A stretch of 64,000 bases of DNA, from assembly GCF_000025265.1 (NCBI RefSeq), contig NC_013739.1, positions 4,512,001 through 4,576,000 of the forward strand. The letters run 5' to 3'. Source of the DNA: Conexibacter woesei DSM 14684 (lineage in GTDB: Bacteria > Actinomycetota > Thermoleophilia > Solirubrobacterales > Solirubrobacteraceae). This document shows positions 51,041 through 59,098 of the stretch, piece by piece. The position numbers and the translations under genes are program-made. Each line of letters begins with the position of its first letter. Position 1 is the first letter of the stretch. The notes beneath the pieces were generated by a model, which worked only from the letters and a program-made list of their open reading frames with translations, was not told where the DNA came from and did no database searches.

Positions 51041-52960
51041 TCAGCTCGTCGGGACGAGCTGGAACTCCTGGTTGGGCTCACCGCTGTACGTCGTCCACTG
51101 CTGGATCGCGGCGTCCTCGGCGAGGCTGCCGTCTCTGACGTCGAGCGACTTGCCGCTCGTGCGGTTGACGATCCGGTAATAGCCGGAGCTGGCCGCCGTG
51201 ATCTGCCACTGCTGGTTGAAGTTGCCGGTCCCGACGACCGCCCACTGCTGCATCTGCACGCCGTCGGTCGAGGTGCCGCCGTTGTCGAGCCCGAGGCCGC
51301 TGTTGCGGTTGATCAGGTTCCAGTAGCCGCCGCCGGCGTCGACGAGTCTCCACTGCTGGTCCCAGTCGCTGTTGTCGAGCCACTGGACGACTCTCGCGCC
51401 GTTCGCCGTCGAGGCGCCGGAGACGCCGAACGGCTTGCCGCTCGTGCGGCTGACGAACTTGAACGTCCGCCCCGCGGCGGGCGTCGCCGGCAGCGAGGTC
51501 GCCGCCGGCACCGTGCCGCGGAAGGTCACCGTGCCGCGCGACGGGAGCGTGTAGTTGAACGAGCCTCTGCCGTTCCAGCTGACGGTGAACGAGGTCGACG
51601 TCGCGTTCGTGTTGTGGGCGACGAGCACCTCCTGGCCGTCGGGGTTCTTGAACGCGGCGGTGACGATCCCGTGCGCGTCGACGGTCGATGCGATGTGTCT
51701 CGCGCCGGGCGCGACGAACTTCGAGATCTGACCGAGCTGGAAGTAGTTGTTGCGCAGCGTCACCGCGCTCGTCGCGGAGTCGATCGTGATCAGCCCGACG
51801 CAGCCGACGCAGCCGCCGAGCTGCGGGCCGCCCGTCTGGTCGAGCGCGAGGTTCCAGGTGATCACGCCCTGCGCCCAGTTCTGCACCGACTTCAGCGTCA
51901 TGTCGGCCGTGCCGTATCTGATGATGTCCGTCGGGGTCGTGTCCGACGAGCACTCGGTCTCGTAGACGCTCTTGGTCGGGAACAGGTTCCGCAGCTTCGT
52001 CATCGCGGCCGGGTCGCTGGGGTTGTCGTAGCAGTGCCACGCGAGTCCGTCGAAGCTCGCCGCGCTGCCGTTCATCAGCGCGAGCGGATTGGCGAAGAAC
52101 TCCCAGTTGTGGTCGAAGCCGAGGATCTGCTTGCTGAGGCCCGCTCTCGTCAGCGACGGGCGCAGGTAGTTGGCGACCCAGGCGCCCTCGGCCGCCGGCG
52201 TCCACGTCATGCCGGGGTAGTTGTTCGGGCAGTAGCCGGGCTCGTTCTGCGCGCTGACGCCCCAGATCGGGATCCCGTTGGACTCGTACGCTCTGATCCA
52301 GCTGACGAAGTAGTCCGCCCAGTCCTGGTAGTGCGCCGGCAGCAGCGTGCTGTTGCCCGAGCCGGTGTTGCAGATCATCGAGCCGTTGGACTTCATCCAG
52401 CCGGGCGCGCTCCACGGGCTCGCCATGATCCGCAGGTTCGGGTTGATCGCGAGCGCGTCTCTGATCACCGGGATGATGCGGCCGGTGTCCTGCGCGCTGA
52501 GCGCGAACGGCGAGCCGGAGCTGTCGCGCGAGGTCCAGTGCGATCTCGCGGCCGTGAAGTCCGAGGAGGTCATCGGCACGCGCCAGAAGCGCAGCCCGAT
52601 GCCGTCCGCGGCGGCCGTCCCGAAGATCTTGTTCATCAGCGTCGAGTAGCCGCTCGGGTTCGACGCCTTCAGTCTCATCAGCAGGTACGCGGAGGAGTCG
52701 GTGAAGGAGGCGCCGAAGCCGCCGTCGACCGTCTGCGTCACCTTGCTGTCGTCGACCTCGACGTTGTACGTCCCGCGCGCGGGACTGCCGAGTCTGACGT
52801 CGGTCTGCGGCGTCAAGCCGCTCGATCCGCTGCCGCCGGTCTGCCAGACGTTGAGCGTCTCGCCGACCGCCAGCGCGGACGACGGGACGACCGCCAGCGC
52901 CATCGCGGCACCGGCTGCGAGCACGACTGAGCGCCAGGCGCTCCTGGGCCTGCTGGACAC
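51041..52960 (-). CDS. Secreted GH30 glycosidase with C-terminal ricin-type lectin domain
   Basis: A 639-residue exported enzyme. GTG 52960 is chosen because AGGAGAG lies just upstream and the signal peptide (SAWRSVVLAAGAAMALAVVP) follows. The (beta/alpha)8 catalytic domain has the acid/base in VSAQNEPGYCPN and the nucleophile in SVYETECSSDT, with GFGASFTDSSAYLL at the start, as in glucosylceramidase and beta-1,6-glucanase relatives. A beta-sandwich precedes the ~150-residue lectin with QxW repeats (VVQWLDNSDWDQQWRLVD, MQQWAVVGTGNFNQQWQI, IQQWTTYSGEPNQEFQL). It heads the glucan locus. Substrate inferred: beta-1,6-glucan or glucosylated polymer. AGA is frequent. Confidence 0.93.
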   Translation of the reverse strand: MSSRPRSAWRSVVLAAGAAMALAVVPSSALAVGETLNVWQTGGSGSSGLTPQTDVRLGSPARGTYNVEVDDSKVTQTVDGGFGASFTDSSAYLLMRLKASNPSGYSTLMNKIFGTAAADGIGLRFWRVPMTSSDFTAARSHWTSRDSSGSPFALSAQDTGRIIPVIRDALAINPNLRIMASPWSAPGWMKSNGSMICNTGSGNSTLLPAHYQDWADYFVSWIRAYESNGIPIWGVSAQNEPGYCPNNYPGMTWTPAAEGAWVANYLRPSLTRAGLSKQILGFDHNWEFFANPLALMNGSAASFDGLAWHCYDNPSDPAAMTKLRNLFPTKSVYETECSSDTTPTDIIRYGTADMTLKSVQNWAQGVITWNLALDQTGGPQLGGCVGCVGLITIDSATSAVTLRNNYFQLGQISKFVAPGARHIASTVDAHGIVTAAFKNPDGQEVLVAHNTNATSTSFTVSWNGRGSFNYTLPSRGTVTFRGTVPAATSLPATPAAGRTFKFVSRTSGKPFGVSGASTANGARVVQWLDNSDWDQQWRLVDAGGGYWNLINRNSGLGLDNGGTSTDGVQMQQWAVVGTGNFNQQWQITAASSGYYRIVNRTSGKSLDVRDGSLAEDAAIQQWTTYSGEPNQEFQLVPTS

Positions 52961-53107
52961 GATCTCTCTCCTCGGACTCGACATGGTCGAGCGCTGCCGG
53001 CGCGCCTCCCACGACCGCGCGCCAACGCTTCACATTGGACTTAACCTAAGACCTAGGAAAAGCCCTGTCAAGACCACCCGCGAACAGCCTTGTTAGGGTC
53101 CCCGAAA

Positions 53108-53126
53108 TTAGGGAAGCCTAAGTTGG
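53108..53126 (+). promoter_or_regulatory. DtxR/IdeR-like iron box upstream of the siderophore genes
   Basis: TTAGGGAAGCCTAAGTTGG matches the DtxR/IdeR 19-bp consensus TTAGGTTAGCCTAACCTAA at 12 positions, including the perfect inner repeat TTAGG-N4-CCTAA. A further TTAGG half-site lies at about 53093. The position, 33 bp before the binding-protein start, fits iron-dependent repression. Confidence 0.6.
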
Positions 53127-53158
53127 TTTGCCGCCCCCGTTCCCGCTGGAGACTCACC

Positions 53159-54238
53159 TTGCCGCCATCCCGATCGACCGCCCCGCGACCGCGCCTGCGC
53201 CACGCGCTGGCGCTCCTCCTCGCCCTCGGTGCCGCGCTGCTGCTGTCCGCCTGCGGCAGCGACGACTCCTCTTCGGACGGCGCGAGCGCGACCGCCGCGC
53301 AGAGCGCCGGCAACACGACGAGCGCGCAGAGCGGCGCCTTCCCCGTCACGATCGAGCACAAGCTCGGCACGACCGAGATCCCCGCCGCGCCGGAGCGCGT
53401 CGTGACGCTCGGACTGAGCGACCAGGACGCCGTGCTCGCGCTCGGCGTCGCGCCAATCGCGGTCACCGACTGGTACGGCGACCACCCCTACGCCGTCTGG
53501 CCGTGGGCGCAGAGACAGCTCGGCGACGCCAGACCGACCGTGCTCGCGAGAGGCGAGTTCACCGGCAACCAGGCCTACGACTACGAGGAGCTGCTGAAGC
53601 TCAGACCCGACCTGATCCTCGCGCTCTACGGCGGCGTCACGCAGAAGCAGTACGACACGCTCTCGAAGATCGCGCCGACCGTGCTCCAGCCCAGAGGCGT
53701 GGTCGACTACGGCATCCCGTGGCAGACCGCGACCGAGGTCGCCGGCCGCGCGCTCGGCAGAGCTGAGGAGGCGAGAGCGCTCGTCGCCGAGGTCGACGCC
53801 AGATTCGCCGCCGCCGCGAGAGCGCACCCGCAGTTCGACGGCCGCTCCGCCGTCGTCGCCGAGCGCTTCGAGGACGGCAGCTCGTTCGCGCGCAGCCCGA
53901 CCGACCCGCGCACGCGCTTCCTCACCTCGCTCGGGTTCAGGCTGCCGGCGGAGATCGCCAGACGCTCCGGCGACAAGGACGGCGCGACGATCAGCGACGA
54001 GCGCTTCGACCTGCTCGACAACGACCTGCTGCTGTGGAACCTCGGCTTCGCGCCGGAGGCGAGAAGAACGCTCGACGACTCCGACCTCTACCAGCAGCTC
54101 GACGTCGTCAGAGACGGGCGCGTCGTCTACGTGACCGACCCGCTCGCGTCGGCCGCGCTGACGTGGAGCACCGTGCTCAGCATCCCGTACGCGCTCGACA
54201 GAGTCCTCCCGCAGCTCGACAGAGCGGTGAGAGGCTGA
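53159..54238 (+). CDS. Iron-siderophore-binding lipoprotein (FepB/FecB type)
   Basis: A 359-residue exported lipoprotein. TTG 53159 follows GGAG by 7 nt and gives a clean signal ending in LLLSACGSDD. Class III binding-protein landmarks: ERVVTLGLSDQDAVLALGVA, YEELLKLRPDLILALYGGVT and DLLDNDLLLWNLGF. It delivers ferric siderophore to the FecCD permeases encoded next. By eye 16 of 31 arginines are AGA, against none in the two permease genes that follow, a sharp change in codon use within one operon. Confidence 0.93.
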   Translation: MPPSRSTAPRPRLRHALALLLALGAALLLSACGSDDSSSDGASATAAQSAGNTTSAQSGAFPVTIEHKLGTTEIPAAPERVVTLGLSDQDAVLALGVAPIAVTDWYGDHPYAVWPWAQRQLGDARPTVLARGEFTGNQAYDYEELLKLRPDLILALYGGVTQKQYDTLSKIAPTVLQPRGVVDYGIPWQTATEVAGRALGRAEEARALVAEVDARFAAAARAHPQFDGRSAVVAERFEDGSSFARSPTDPRTRFLTSLGFRLPAEIARRSGDKDGATISDERFDLLDNDLLLWNLGFAPEARRTLDDSDLYQQLDVVRDGRVVYVTDPLASAALTWSTVLSIPYALDRVLPQLDRAVRG

Positions 54239-55299
54239 CCAGCGGCGGAACGGTCGCGGCGGCGGGGCCGGCGGGGGCGGCGGGGGCGGGTCCGCCGCGC
54301 GCGGCCGGCGCGCGCCGCCTCGCCGGCCTGCTCGTCGCGCTCGGGGTGCTCGCGGCGCTGGCGCTCGTCAGCGTCAGCGTCGGCGCGCGCGCGATCCCGC
54401 TCGACCGCGTCTGGTCGCTGGTGTGGTCGCCGGACGGCTCGCAGGACGCGCTGATCGTCCACGACCTGCGGATCCCGCGCACGCTGCTCGCGCTGCTCGT
54501 CGGCGCCGCGCTCGGCGCCGCCGGCGCGCTGATGCAGGCGCTCACGCGCAACCCGCTCGCCGACCCCGGCCTGCTCGGCGTCAACGCCGGCGCCTCGTTC
54601 GCCGTCGTCGTCTCGATCGCCTGGCTCGGCACCGCCGGCGTCATGAGCCGCGTCTGGTTCGCCTTCCTGGGCGCGTTCCTCGCCGCCGCGCTCGTCTACG
54701 GCCTCGGCTCGCGCGGGCGCAGCAGCGCGACGCCGGTGCGGCTCGCGCTCGCCGGCACCGCCGTGACCGCCGCGCTGCTCGCCGCCGTGCAGGGGATCGC
54801 GCTGTCGGATCCGCAGACCTTCAGCGAGTACCGCCTGTGGGCCGTCGGCTCGCTCGCCGGCCGCGACGCCGACGTCGTCGCGCAGGTCGCGCCGTTCATC
54901 GTCGCCGGGCTCGCGCTGGCGATCGTGCTCGGCCGCCCGTTGAACGCGCTCGCGATGGGCGACGACGTCGGCCGCGCGCTCGGCGCGCGCCCCGGGCGTA
55001 CGCGCGTCGCGGGCGCGGTCGGGGTGACGCTGCTGTGCGGCGCGGCGACCGCCGCCCTCGGCCCGATCGTCTTCGTCGGCCTCGTCGTGCCGCACGTCGC
55101 GCGCGCAGTCTGCGGCCCCGACCAGCGCTGGGTGCTGCCGTACTCGATCGTGCTCGGACCGATCCTGCTGATCGCGGCCGACGCGCTCGGGCGCGTGATC
55201 AGCCGCCCGGAGGAGGTCCAGGTCGGGATCGTGACCGCGTTCCTCGGCGCGCCCGTCTTCATCGCGATCGTGCGCCGCGGAAGGATCGCGCAGCTGTGA
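54235..55299 (+). CDS. FecCD-type siderophore permease, first subunit
   Basis: A permease of about 354 residues with roughly nine to ten spans. Family signatures: LRIPRTLLALLVGAALGAAG, ALMQALTRNPLADPGLLGVN AGA, TAALGPIVFVGLVVPHVAR. The start is uncertain: CTG 54235 overlaps the binding-protein stop (CTGA) and immediately follows GAGAGG; in-frame GTG 54163 would overlap by 76 bp; GTG 54346 would cut the first span. It pairs with the next subunit. Confidence 0.88.
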   Translation: MTSGGTVAAAGPAGAAGAGPPRAAGARRLAGLLVALGVLAALALVSVSVGARAIPLDRVWSLVWSPDGSQDALIVHDLRIPRTLLALLVGAALGAAGALMQALTRNPLADPGLLGVNAGASFAVVVSIAWLGTAGVMSRVWFAFLGAFLAAALVYGLGSRGRSSATPVRLALAGTAVTAALLAAVQGIALSDPQTFSEYRLWAVGSLAGRDADVVAQVAPFIVAGLALAIVLGRPLNALAMGDDVGRALGARPGRTRVAGAVGVTLLCGAATAALGPIVFVGLVVPHVARAVCGPDQRWVLPYSIVLGPILLIAADALGRVISRPEEVQVGIVTAFLGAPVFIAIVRRGRIAQL

Positions 55300-56348
55300 G
55301 CGCGCCCGGGCTCGGCCGGGTCGTGCGGGTGCCGCTCGCGGGCGTCAGCCTGCGCGTCGCGCCGCGCGTGCTCGCGGTCTGCGCGCTGCTCGCCGCGCTC
55401 TGCTTCGCGCTGTTCGTGCTGTCGATCGGCAGCGGCAGCTATCCGCTCTCGTTCGGCCAGGTCGTGACGGCGCTGCTCGGCGGCGGTGACGCGGCGACGA
55501 CGCTCGTCGTCGAGACGCTGCGGCTTCCGCGGGCGCTGACCGCGGTGCTGGTCGGCGGCGCGCTCGGCGCGGCGGGCGCGATCTTCCAGTCGATCACGCG
55601 CAACCCGCTCGGCTCGCCCGACGTGATCGGCTTCACCTCCGGCGCCGCCGCCGCGGCCGTGCTGGTGATCGTCGCCTTCGGCGGCTCGACGTTCGCGATC
55701 GCCGCCGGCTCGGTCGCCGGCGGCCTGCTGACCGCGGTCGCCGTCTACCTGCTCGCGTGGCGCGGCGGCGTCAGCGGCTACCGGCTCGTGCTCGTCGGGA
55801 TCGGCCTCAGCGCGATGCTGCTGGCGCTGACCGACTACCTGCTGACGCGCGCGCGAGTCGAGGACGCGCTCGTCGCAGCGAGCTGGATCGTCGGCAGCCT
55901 CGACGACCGCGGCTGGGAGCACGTGCGGCCGATCGCGCTCGCGCTCGTCGTGCTGGTGCCGCTCGTCGCGCTGCTGTCGCGGCCGCTGCGGGCGCTTGAG
56001 CTGGGCGACGACGCGGCCGCCGCGCTCGGGGTCACGCCGGAGCGCGCGCGGCTGGCGCTGCTCGTCGTCGGCGTGCTGCTGACCGCAGTCGCGACGGCCG
56101 CAGCCGGCCCGATCGTCTTCGTCGCGCTGGCCGCGCCGCAGATCGGCCGGCGGCTGACGCGGGCTGCGGGCCCGGGCGTCGGGACCGCCGCCCTGACGGG
56201 CGCGGTGCTGCTGCTCGCGAGCGACCTCGCCGCGCAGCACCTGCTGCCGGACCGGCGCCTGCCGGTCGGGATCGTCACCGGCGTCGCCGGCGGCGTCTTC
56301 CTGCTGTGGCTGCTGTCGCACGAGTGGCGCGGCAGCCGCCGCGGGTGA
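55296..56348 (+). CDS. FecCD-type siderophore permease, second subunit
   Basis: A 350-residue permease. GTG 55296 overlaps the first subunit's stop (GTGA). Signatures LRLPRALTAVLVGGALGAAG, AIFQSITRNPLGSPDVIGFT SGA and ATAAAGPIVFVALAAPQIGR are intact. The operon ends here: the next gene is on the opposite strand, so no FecE/FepC-type ATPase accompanies it and one must be supplied from elsewhere. Confidence 0.93.
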   Translation: MSAPGLGRVVRVPLAGVSLRVAPRVLAVCALLAALCFALFVLSIGSGSYPLSFGQVVTALLGGGDAATTLVVETLRLPRALTAVLVGGALGAAGAIFQSITRNPLGSPDVIGFTSGAAAAAVLVIVAFGGSTFAIAAGSVAGGLLTAVAVYLLAWRGGVSGYRLVLVGIGLSAMLLALTDYLLTRARVEDALVAASWIVGSLDDRGWEHVRPIALALVVLVPLVALLSRPLRALELGDDAAAALGVTPERARLALLVVGVLLTAVATAAAGPIVFVALAAPQIGRRLTRAAGPGVGTAALTGAVLLLASDLAAQHLLPDRRLPVGIVTGVAGGVFLLWLLSHEWRGSRRG

Positions 56349-56381
56349 CGCGCCCCGGGCGGGTCCGATGGGTCCCCTGGG

Positions 56382-56603
56382 TCAGGGGATGATGCCGGCC
56401 TCGCGCAGCTCCGAGCGCCATGCCTCGGGCTTCGCGGGACCGGAGTGGACGACGACGACGCGGTCCGGTCTGGCGCCGGGCAGCACGTCGACGACGCCGG
56501 TGAAGAGGTAGAGCTCGGAGCGCACGGCGCTCGCCGCCATCGAGGCGGGCGTCAGGTCCCACCCAAGCGACAGTTCCGTCGCCCACACGACTGAGGCGCT
56601 CAT
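56382..56603 (-). CDS. 73-residue hypothetical protein
   Basis: A short ORF with normal third-position GC bias for this genome, which supports it being coding. It reads MSASVVWATELSLGWDLT in front and VVDVLPGARPDRVVVVHSGP near the end, then WRSELREAGIIP. No signal, span or known domain. It lies in the 390-bp region between the permease gene and the Fur-type gene, divergent from the latter, and its start is about 70 bp from the Nur-like box. No recognised family. Confidence 0.5.
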   Translation of the reverse strand: MSASVVWATELSLGWDLTPASMAASAVRSELYLFTGVVDVLPGARPDRVVVVHSGPAKPEAWRSELREAGIIP

Positions 56604-56673
56604 CGTCACATTGTGCCCGATCGCACCCGACGGTGCCGCCCGCGCCAGCTTGCCGGTTTCGGGCGGATCGTTG

Positions 56674-56702
56674 TTGCGAACGAGTCGCAATCCGGGTAGG
56701 TT
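56674..56702 (+). promoter_or_regulatory. Promoter with Nur-like nickel operator over the -35 element
   Basis: TTGCGA-ACGAG-TCGCAA (56674-56690) is a perfect palindrome matching the Streptomyces Nur consensus tTGCaa-N5-ttGCAA. Its left arm TTGCGA is a good -35; exactly 17 bp later is TAGGTT (56697-56702), a TANNNT -10. Transcription would start about 30 nt before the regulator's GTG. Binding of the regulator would therefore block the promoter and give autoregulation. Confidence 0.7.
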
Positions 56703-56739
56703 CGCTTCGTCCGGCAGCTTCCAGACCTGCGAGGTGATC

Positions 56740-57216
56740 GTGACCGTCGCCCACCATGTCGCTCCCGTCGTCGCCGACGACGCCGAGGCCGCCGTCAGGA
56801 TCCTGCGCGCGGACGGGCGCCGCGTCACGGCCGCGCGACGGCGCGTGATCGAGGCGCTGTTCGCGGTCGACGAGCCGGTCAGCGCGGAGCGGATCGCCGA
56901 CGGGCTCGACGGGCTCCTCCCCCGCTCCGACGTCGCCTCGACGTACCGCAACCTGGAGACGCTCGAACAGCTCGGGCTCGTCCGCCACCTGCACGTCGGC
57001 CACGGTCCCGGGCAGTACGTGCTCGCCGGGCGCGAGCGGCGTGAGTTCGTCGCGTGCGAGCGCTGCGGCGCGCTCGCGGCGCTGGAGCCGGCGCAGCTCG
57101 ACGGCGTGCGCGCGGCGGTGCGCGCGGCGACCGGCTTCGAGGCCCGCTTCAGTCACTTCCCGATCGTCGGGCTGTGCGCCGGCTGCGCGCGCGAGGGCGG
57201 CCATGCACATCCCTGA
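56740..57216 (+). CDS. Fur-family metalloregulator, probably Nur (nickel)
   Basis: A 158-residue Fur-family repressor. GTG 56740 has GAGG 5 nt upstream. The winged helix is RILRADGRRVTAARRRVIEA, PRSDVASTYRNLETLEQLGL. The dimerisation part has the structural zinc pairs CERCG and CAGC, and a metal-site segment RHLHVGHGPGQYVLAG. The palindrome in its promoter and the ECF nickel/cobalt-type transporter downstream argue for Nur rather than Fur or Zur, but metal specificity is an inference. Its 3' end overlaps the transporter's first gene by 14 bp, so all five genes form one operon. Confidence 0.9.
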   Translation: MTVAHHVAPVVADDAEAAVRILRADGRRVTAARRRVIEALFAVDEPVSAERIADGLDGLLPRSDVASTYRNLETLEQLGLVRHLHVGHGPGQYVLAGRERREFVACERCGALAALEPAQLDGVRAAVRAATGFEARFSHFPIVGLCAGCAREGGHAHP

Positions 57217-57895
57217 CGGCTTCCTCAGCCCCGAGGTCGCCGCGGTCACCGGCGCGATCTCGATCGGCGTCGTCGGCTACGCGGTGCGGCGCTCCAGCGA
57301 GCAGCTCGACGAGCGCCGCGTCCCGCTGCTCGGCGTCACGACGGCGTTCATCTTCGCGGTCCAGATGCTCAACTTCCCCGTCGCGGGCGGCACCAGCGGC
57401 CACCTGCTCGGCGCCGCGCTCGCGGCGGTCCTGCTCGGACCGTGGCTCGCGTGCGTGTCGATGACGGTCGTGCTCGCGACGCAGGCGCTGCTGTTCGCCG
57501 ACGGCGGCATCTCCGCACTCGGGGCGAACGTCCTCAACATGGGGATCCTCGGCGCGCTGCTCGTCGGCTGGCTGATGACGTGGGCGCGCGCGCTCGCGCC
57601 GCGCAACCGCAGCGCGTTCCTCGCCGTCGTCGCGGGCGGCGCGTGGCTGTCGGTGATGGTCGGCGCGGCGGCGACGGCGGTCGAGCTGGCGATCTCCGGC
57701 ACCGTCCCGCTCGGCACGGTGCTGCCGGCGATGCTCGGCGTCCACGCGCTGATCGGCGTCGGCGAGGCGGTCATCACCGTCGCCGCGGTCGCCGCCGTGC
57801 TGGCGTCGCGACCCGACCTCGTCGCGATCGGCCCGCGCGACGGCACGATGCCGGCGCCGCCGGCCGCGGCTCCCGCGATCCCGGGCCGCGCCTGA
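57203..57895 (+). CDS. cbiM: ECF transporter substrate-specific component CbiM/NikM
   Basis: A 230-residue membrane S-component for Ni2+ or Co2+. The N-terminus MHIPDGFLSPEVAAVTGAIS contains the invariant His2 that inserts into the metal site, together with the conserved region VAGGTSGHLLGAALAAVLLG PW. Then come ALLFADGGISALGANVLNMG and about six spans. ATG 57203 overlaps the regulator gene and has GAGGG 5 nt upstream. Initiation at this ATG matters because the histidine must be second. Confidence 0.95.
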   Translation: MHIPDGFLSPEVAAVTGAISIGVVGYAVRRSSEQLDERRVPLLGVTTAFIFAVQMLNFPVAGGTSGHLLGAALAAVLLGPWLACVSMTVVLATQALLFADGGISALGANVLNMGILGALLVGWLMTWARALAPRNRSAFLAVVAGGAWLSVMVGAAATAVELAISGTVPLGTVLPAMLGVHALIGVGEAVITVAAVAAVLASRPDLVAIGPRDGTMPAPPAAAPAIPGRA

Positions 57896-58302
57896 TGCCC
57901 GCGCGGATCTCGATGAAGGCGTTCGTCGCGGTGGCGGTCGCGCTCGCCGTCGGGCTCGCGTTCGCGGTCTCGCCGTACGCGTCCTCGCACCCCGACGGGC
58001 TCGAACGGGTCGCGGCCGACAAGGGCTTCGCCGAGCAGGGCAGGCTGCACCGGATCCAGCACGACGCGCCGGTGCCCGACTACGCGTTCCCAGGGATCGA
58101 CAACCCGCGGCTGGCGACCGCCGTCGCCGGCTTCGCCGGAACGCTGACCGTCTTCGCGCTCGCCTACGGGATCGGCTTCGTCCTGCGGCGGCGGGCGACG
58201 GGCCCGCCCTCGGCGGCGCGCCCCGGCGGCGCGGCCGGCGGCGGCTCGCCCGCAGCCAGCCCGCTCGCCGGCGGCCCGCCCGCCGCGCCGCCGGCGGCGT
58301 GA
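57895..58302 (+). CDS. PDGLE-domain protein (CbiN/NikN-like component)
   Basis: A 135-residue protein with two spans. It has the PDGLE motif in ASSHPDGLERVAADKGFAEQ, with the soluble loop between an N-terminal span (FVAVAVALAVGLAFAVSP) and a second span (FAGTLTVFALAYGIGFVL). The Pro/Ala/Gly tail is low-complexity. PDGLE proteins accompany CbiM/NikM in nickel and cobalt ECF transporters. Coupled to cbiM by a one-base TGATG overlap. Confidence 0.88.
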   Translation: MPARISMKAFVAVAVALAVGLAFAVSPYASSHPDGLERVAADKGFAEQGRLHRIQHDAPVPDYAFPGIDNPRLATAVAGFAGTLTVFALAYGIGFVLRRRATGPPSAARPGGAAGGGSPAASPLAGGPPAAPPAA

Positions 58303-58312
58303 GGGAGCGGCG

Positions 58313-59098
58313 GTGAGCGGCGCGCACTCGCTCACGCTGACCGGGGTCGCCGGCGACCCCGGCAGCGCGATCCATCGGCTCGACCCGCGCGCGAAGCTGC
58401 TCGCGATGCTCGCGATCACGCTCGCGGCGGTCTCGACGCCGCTGCGCGCGTGGCCGGTCTTCGTCGCCTGCGCGGCCGTGCTGGCGGCGACCGCGATCGT
58501 CGCGCGGGTCGGCGCGGGGACCGTCTGGCGGCGGGCGCGGATCGTGCTGCCGCCGGTGCTGCTGATCGCCGTGCTGATCCCGTTCATGCGGCCCGGCGGG
58601 ACGACCTGGTCGCTCGGCCCGCTGACCGTCTCCGAGGCCGGGCTGGCGGTCTTCGCCGCGCTCGCCGCGAAGGCGGCGATCGGAACCGTCGGCGCCGTGC
58701 TGCTCGGCGCGACGACGAGCTACCCGGACGTGCTGCGCGGCCTCGCCGGGCTGCGCGTGCCGCCGCTGCTGACGCTCGTCGCCGGCTTCATGTACCGCTA
58801 CCTGCACGTGATCGCCGAGGAGCTGCGGCGGACCCGCGCGGCGCTCGCCTCGCGCGCCTTCCACCCGCGCCGCGCGACCGACGTCGCGCCGCTCGGCCGT
58901 GCCTCCGCGGCGCTGTTCCTGCGCACGCACGCGCGCGGCGAGCGCGTCTACCTCGCGATGGTCGCGCGCGGCTACGCCGGCGCGATGCCGGAGCTGGAGC
59001 CGCTGCGGCTCGCGCGTCGCGACGTCGCCGCGGTCGGCGGCGTGCTCGCGCTGCTCGTGGCGGTGCGGGTCGCGGCGGAAGTGGCGGGCGCGCGGTGA
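58313..59098 (+). CDS. cbiQ: ECF transporter transmembrane component CbiQ
   Basis: A 261-residue T-component. GTG 58313 is preceded by GGGAG. Characteristic parts are HRLDPRAKLLAMLAITLAAV STP near the start, a central span set, MYRYLHVIAEELRRTRAALA SRAF and the cytoplasmic coupling helix region ERVYLAMVARGYAGAMP with an ARG-type motif that docks on the ATPase. It overlaps cbiO (GTGA). Confidence 0.94.
   Translation: MSGAHSLTLTGVAGDPGSAIHRLDPRAKLLAMLAITLAAVSTPLRAWPVFVACAAVLAATAIVARVGAGTVWRRARIVLPPVLLIAVLIPFMRPGGTTWSLGPLTVSEAGLAVFAALAAKAAIGTVGAVLLGATTSYPDVLRGLAGLRVPPLLTLVAGFMYRYLHVIAEELRRTRAALASRAFHPRRATDVAPLGRASAALFLRTHARGERVYLAMVARGYAGAMPELEPLRLARRDVAAVGGVLALLVAVRVAAEVAGAR

Noticed and set aside
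49814-52930. 1,038-codon + strand frame across GH30 and ROK genes
   Set aside because: It spans two well-identified genes and an intergenic gap on the other strand, so it is a high-GC shadow.
53036-53060. Second iron box at TTAACCTAAG on the GH30 side
   Set aside because: Only one half-site resembles the DtxR/IdeR consensus; the partner half is too divergent to support a call.
56604-56739. Cobalamin riboswitch upstream of the CbiMNQO operon
   Set aside because: No B12-box-like core is visible, and the distance from promoter to GTG is too short for one.
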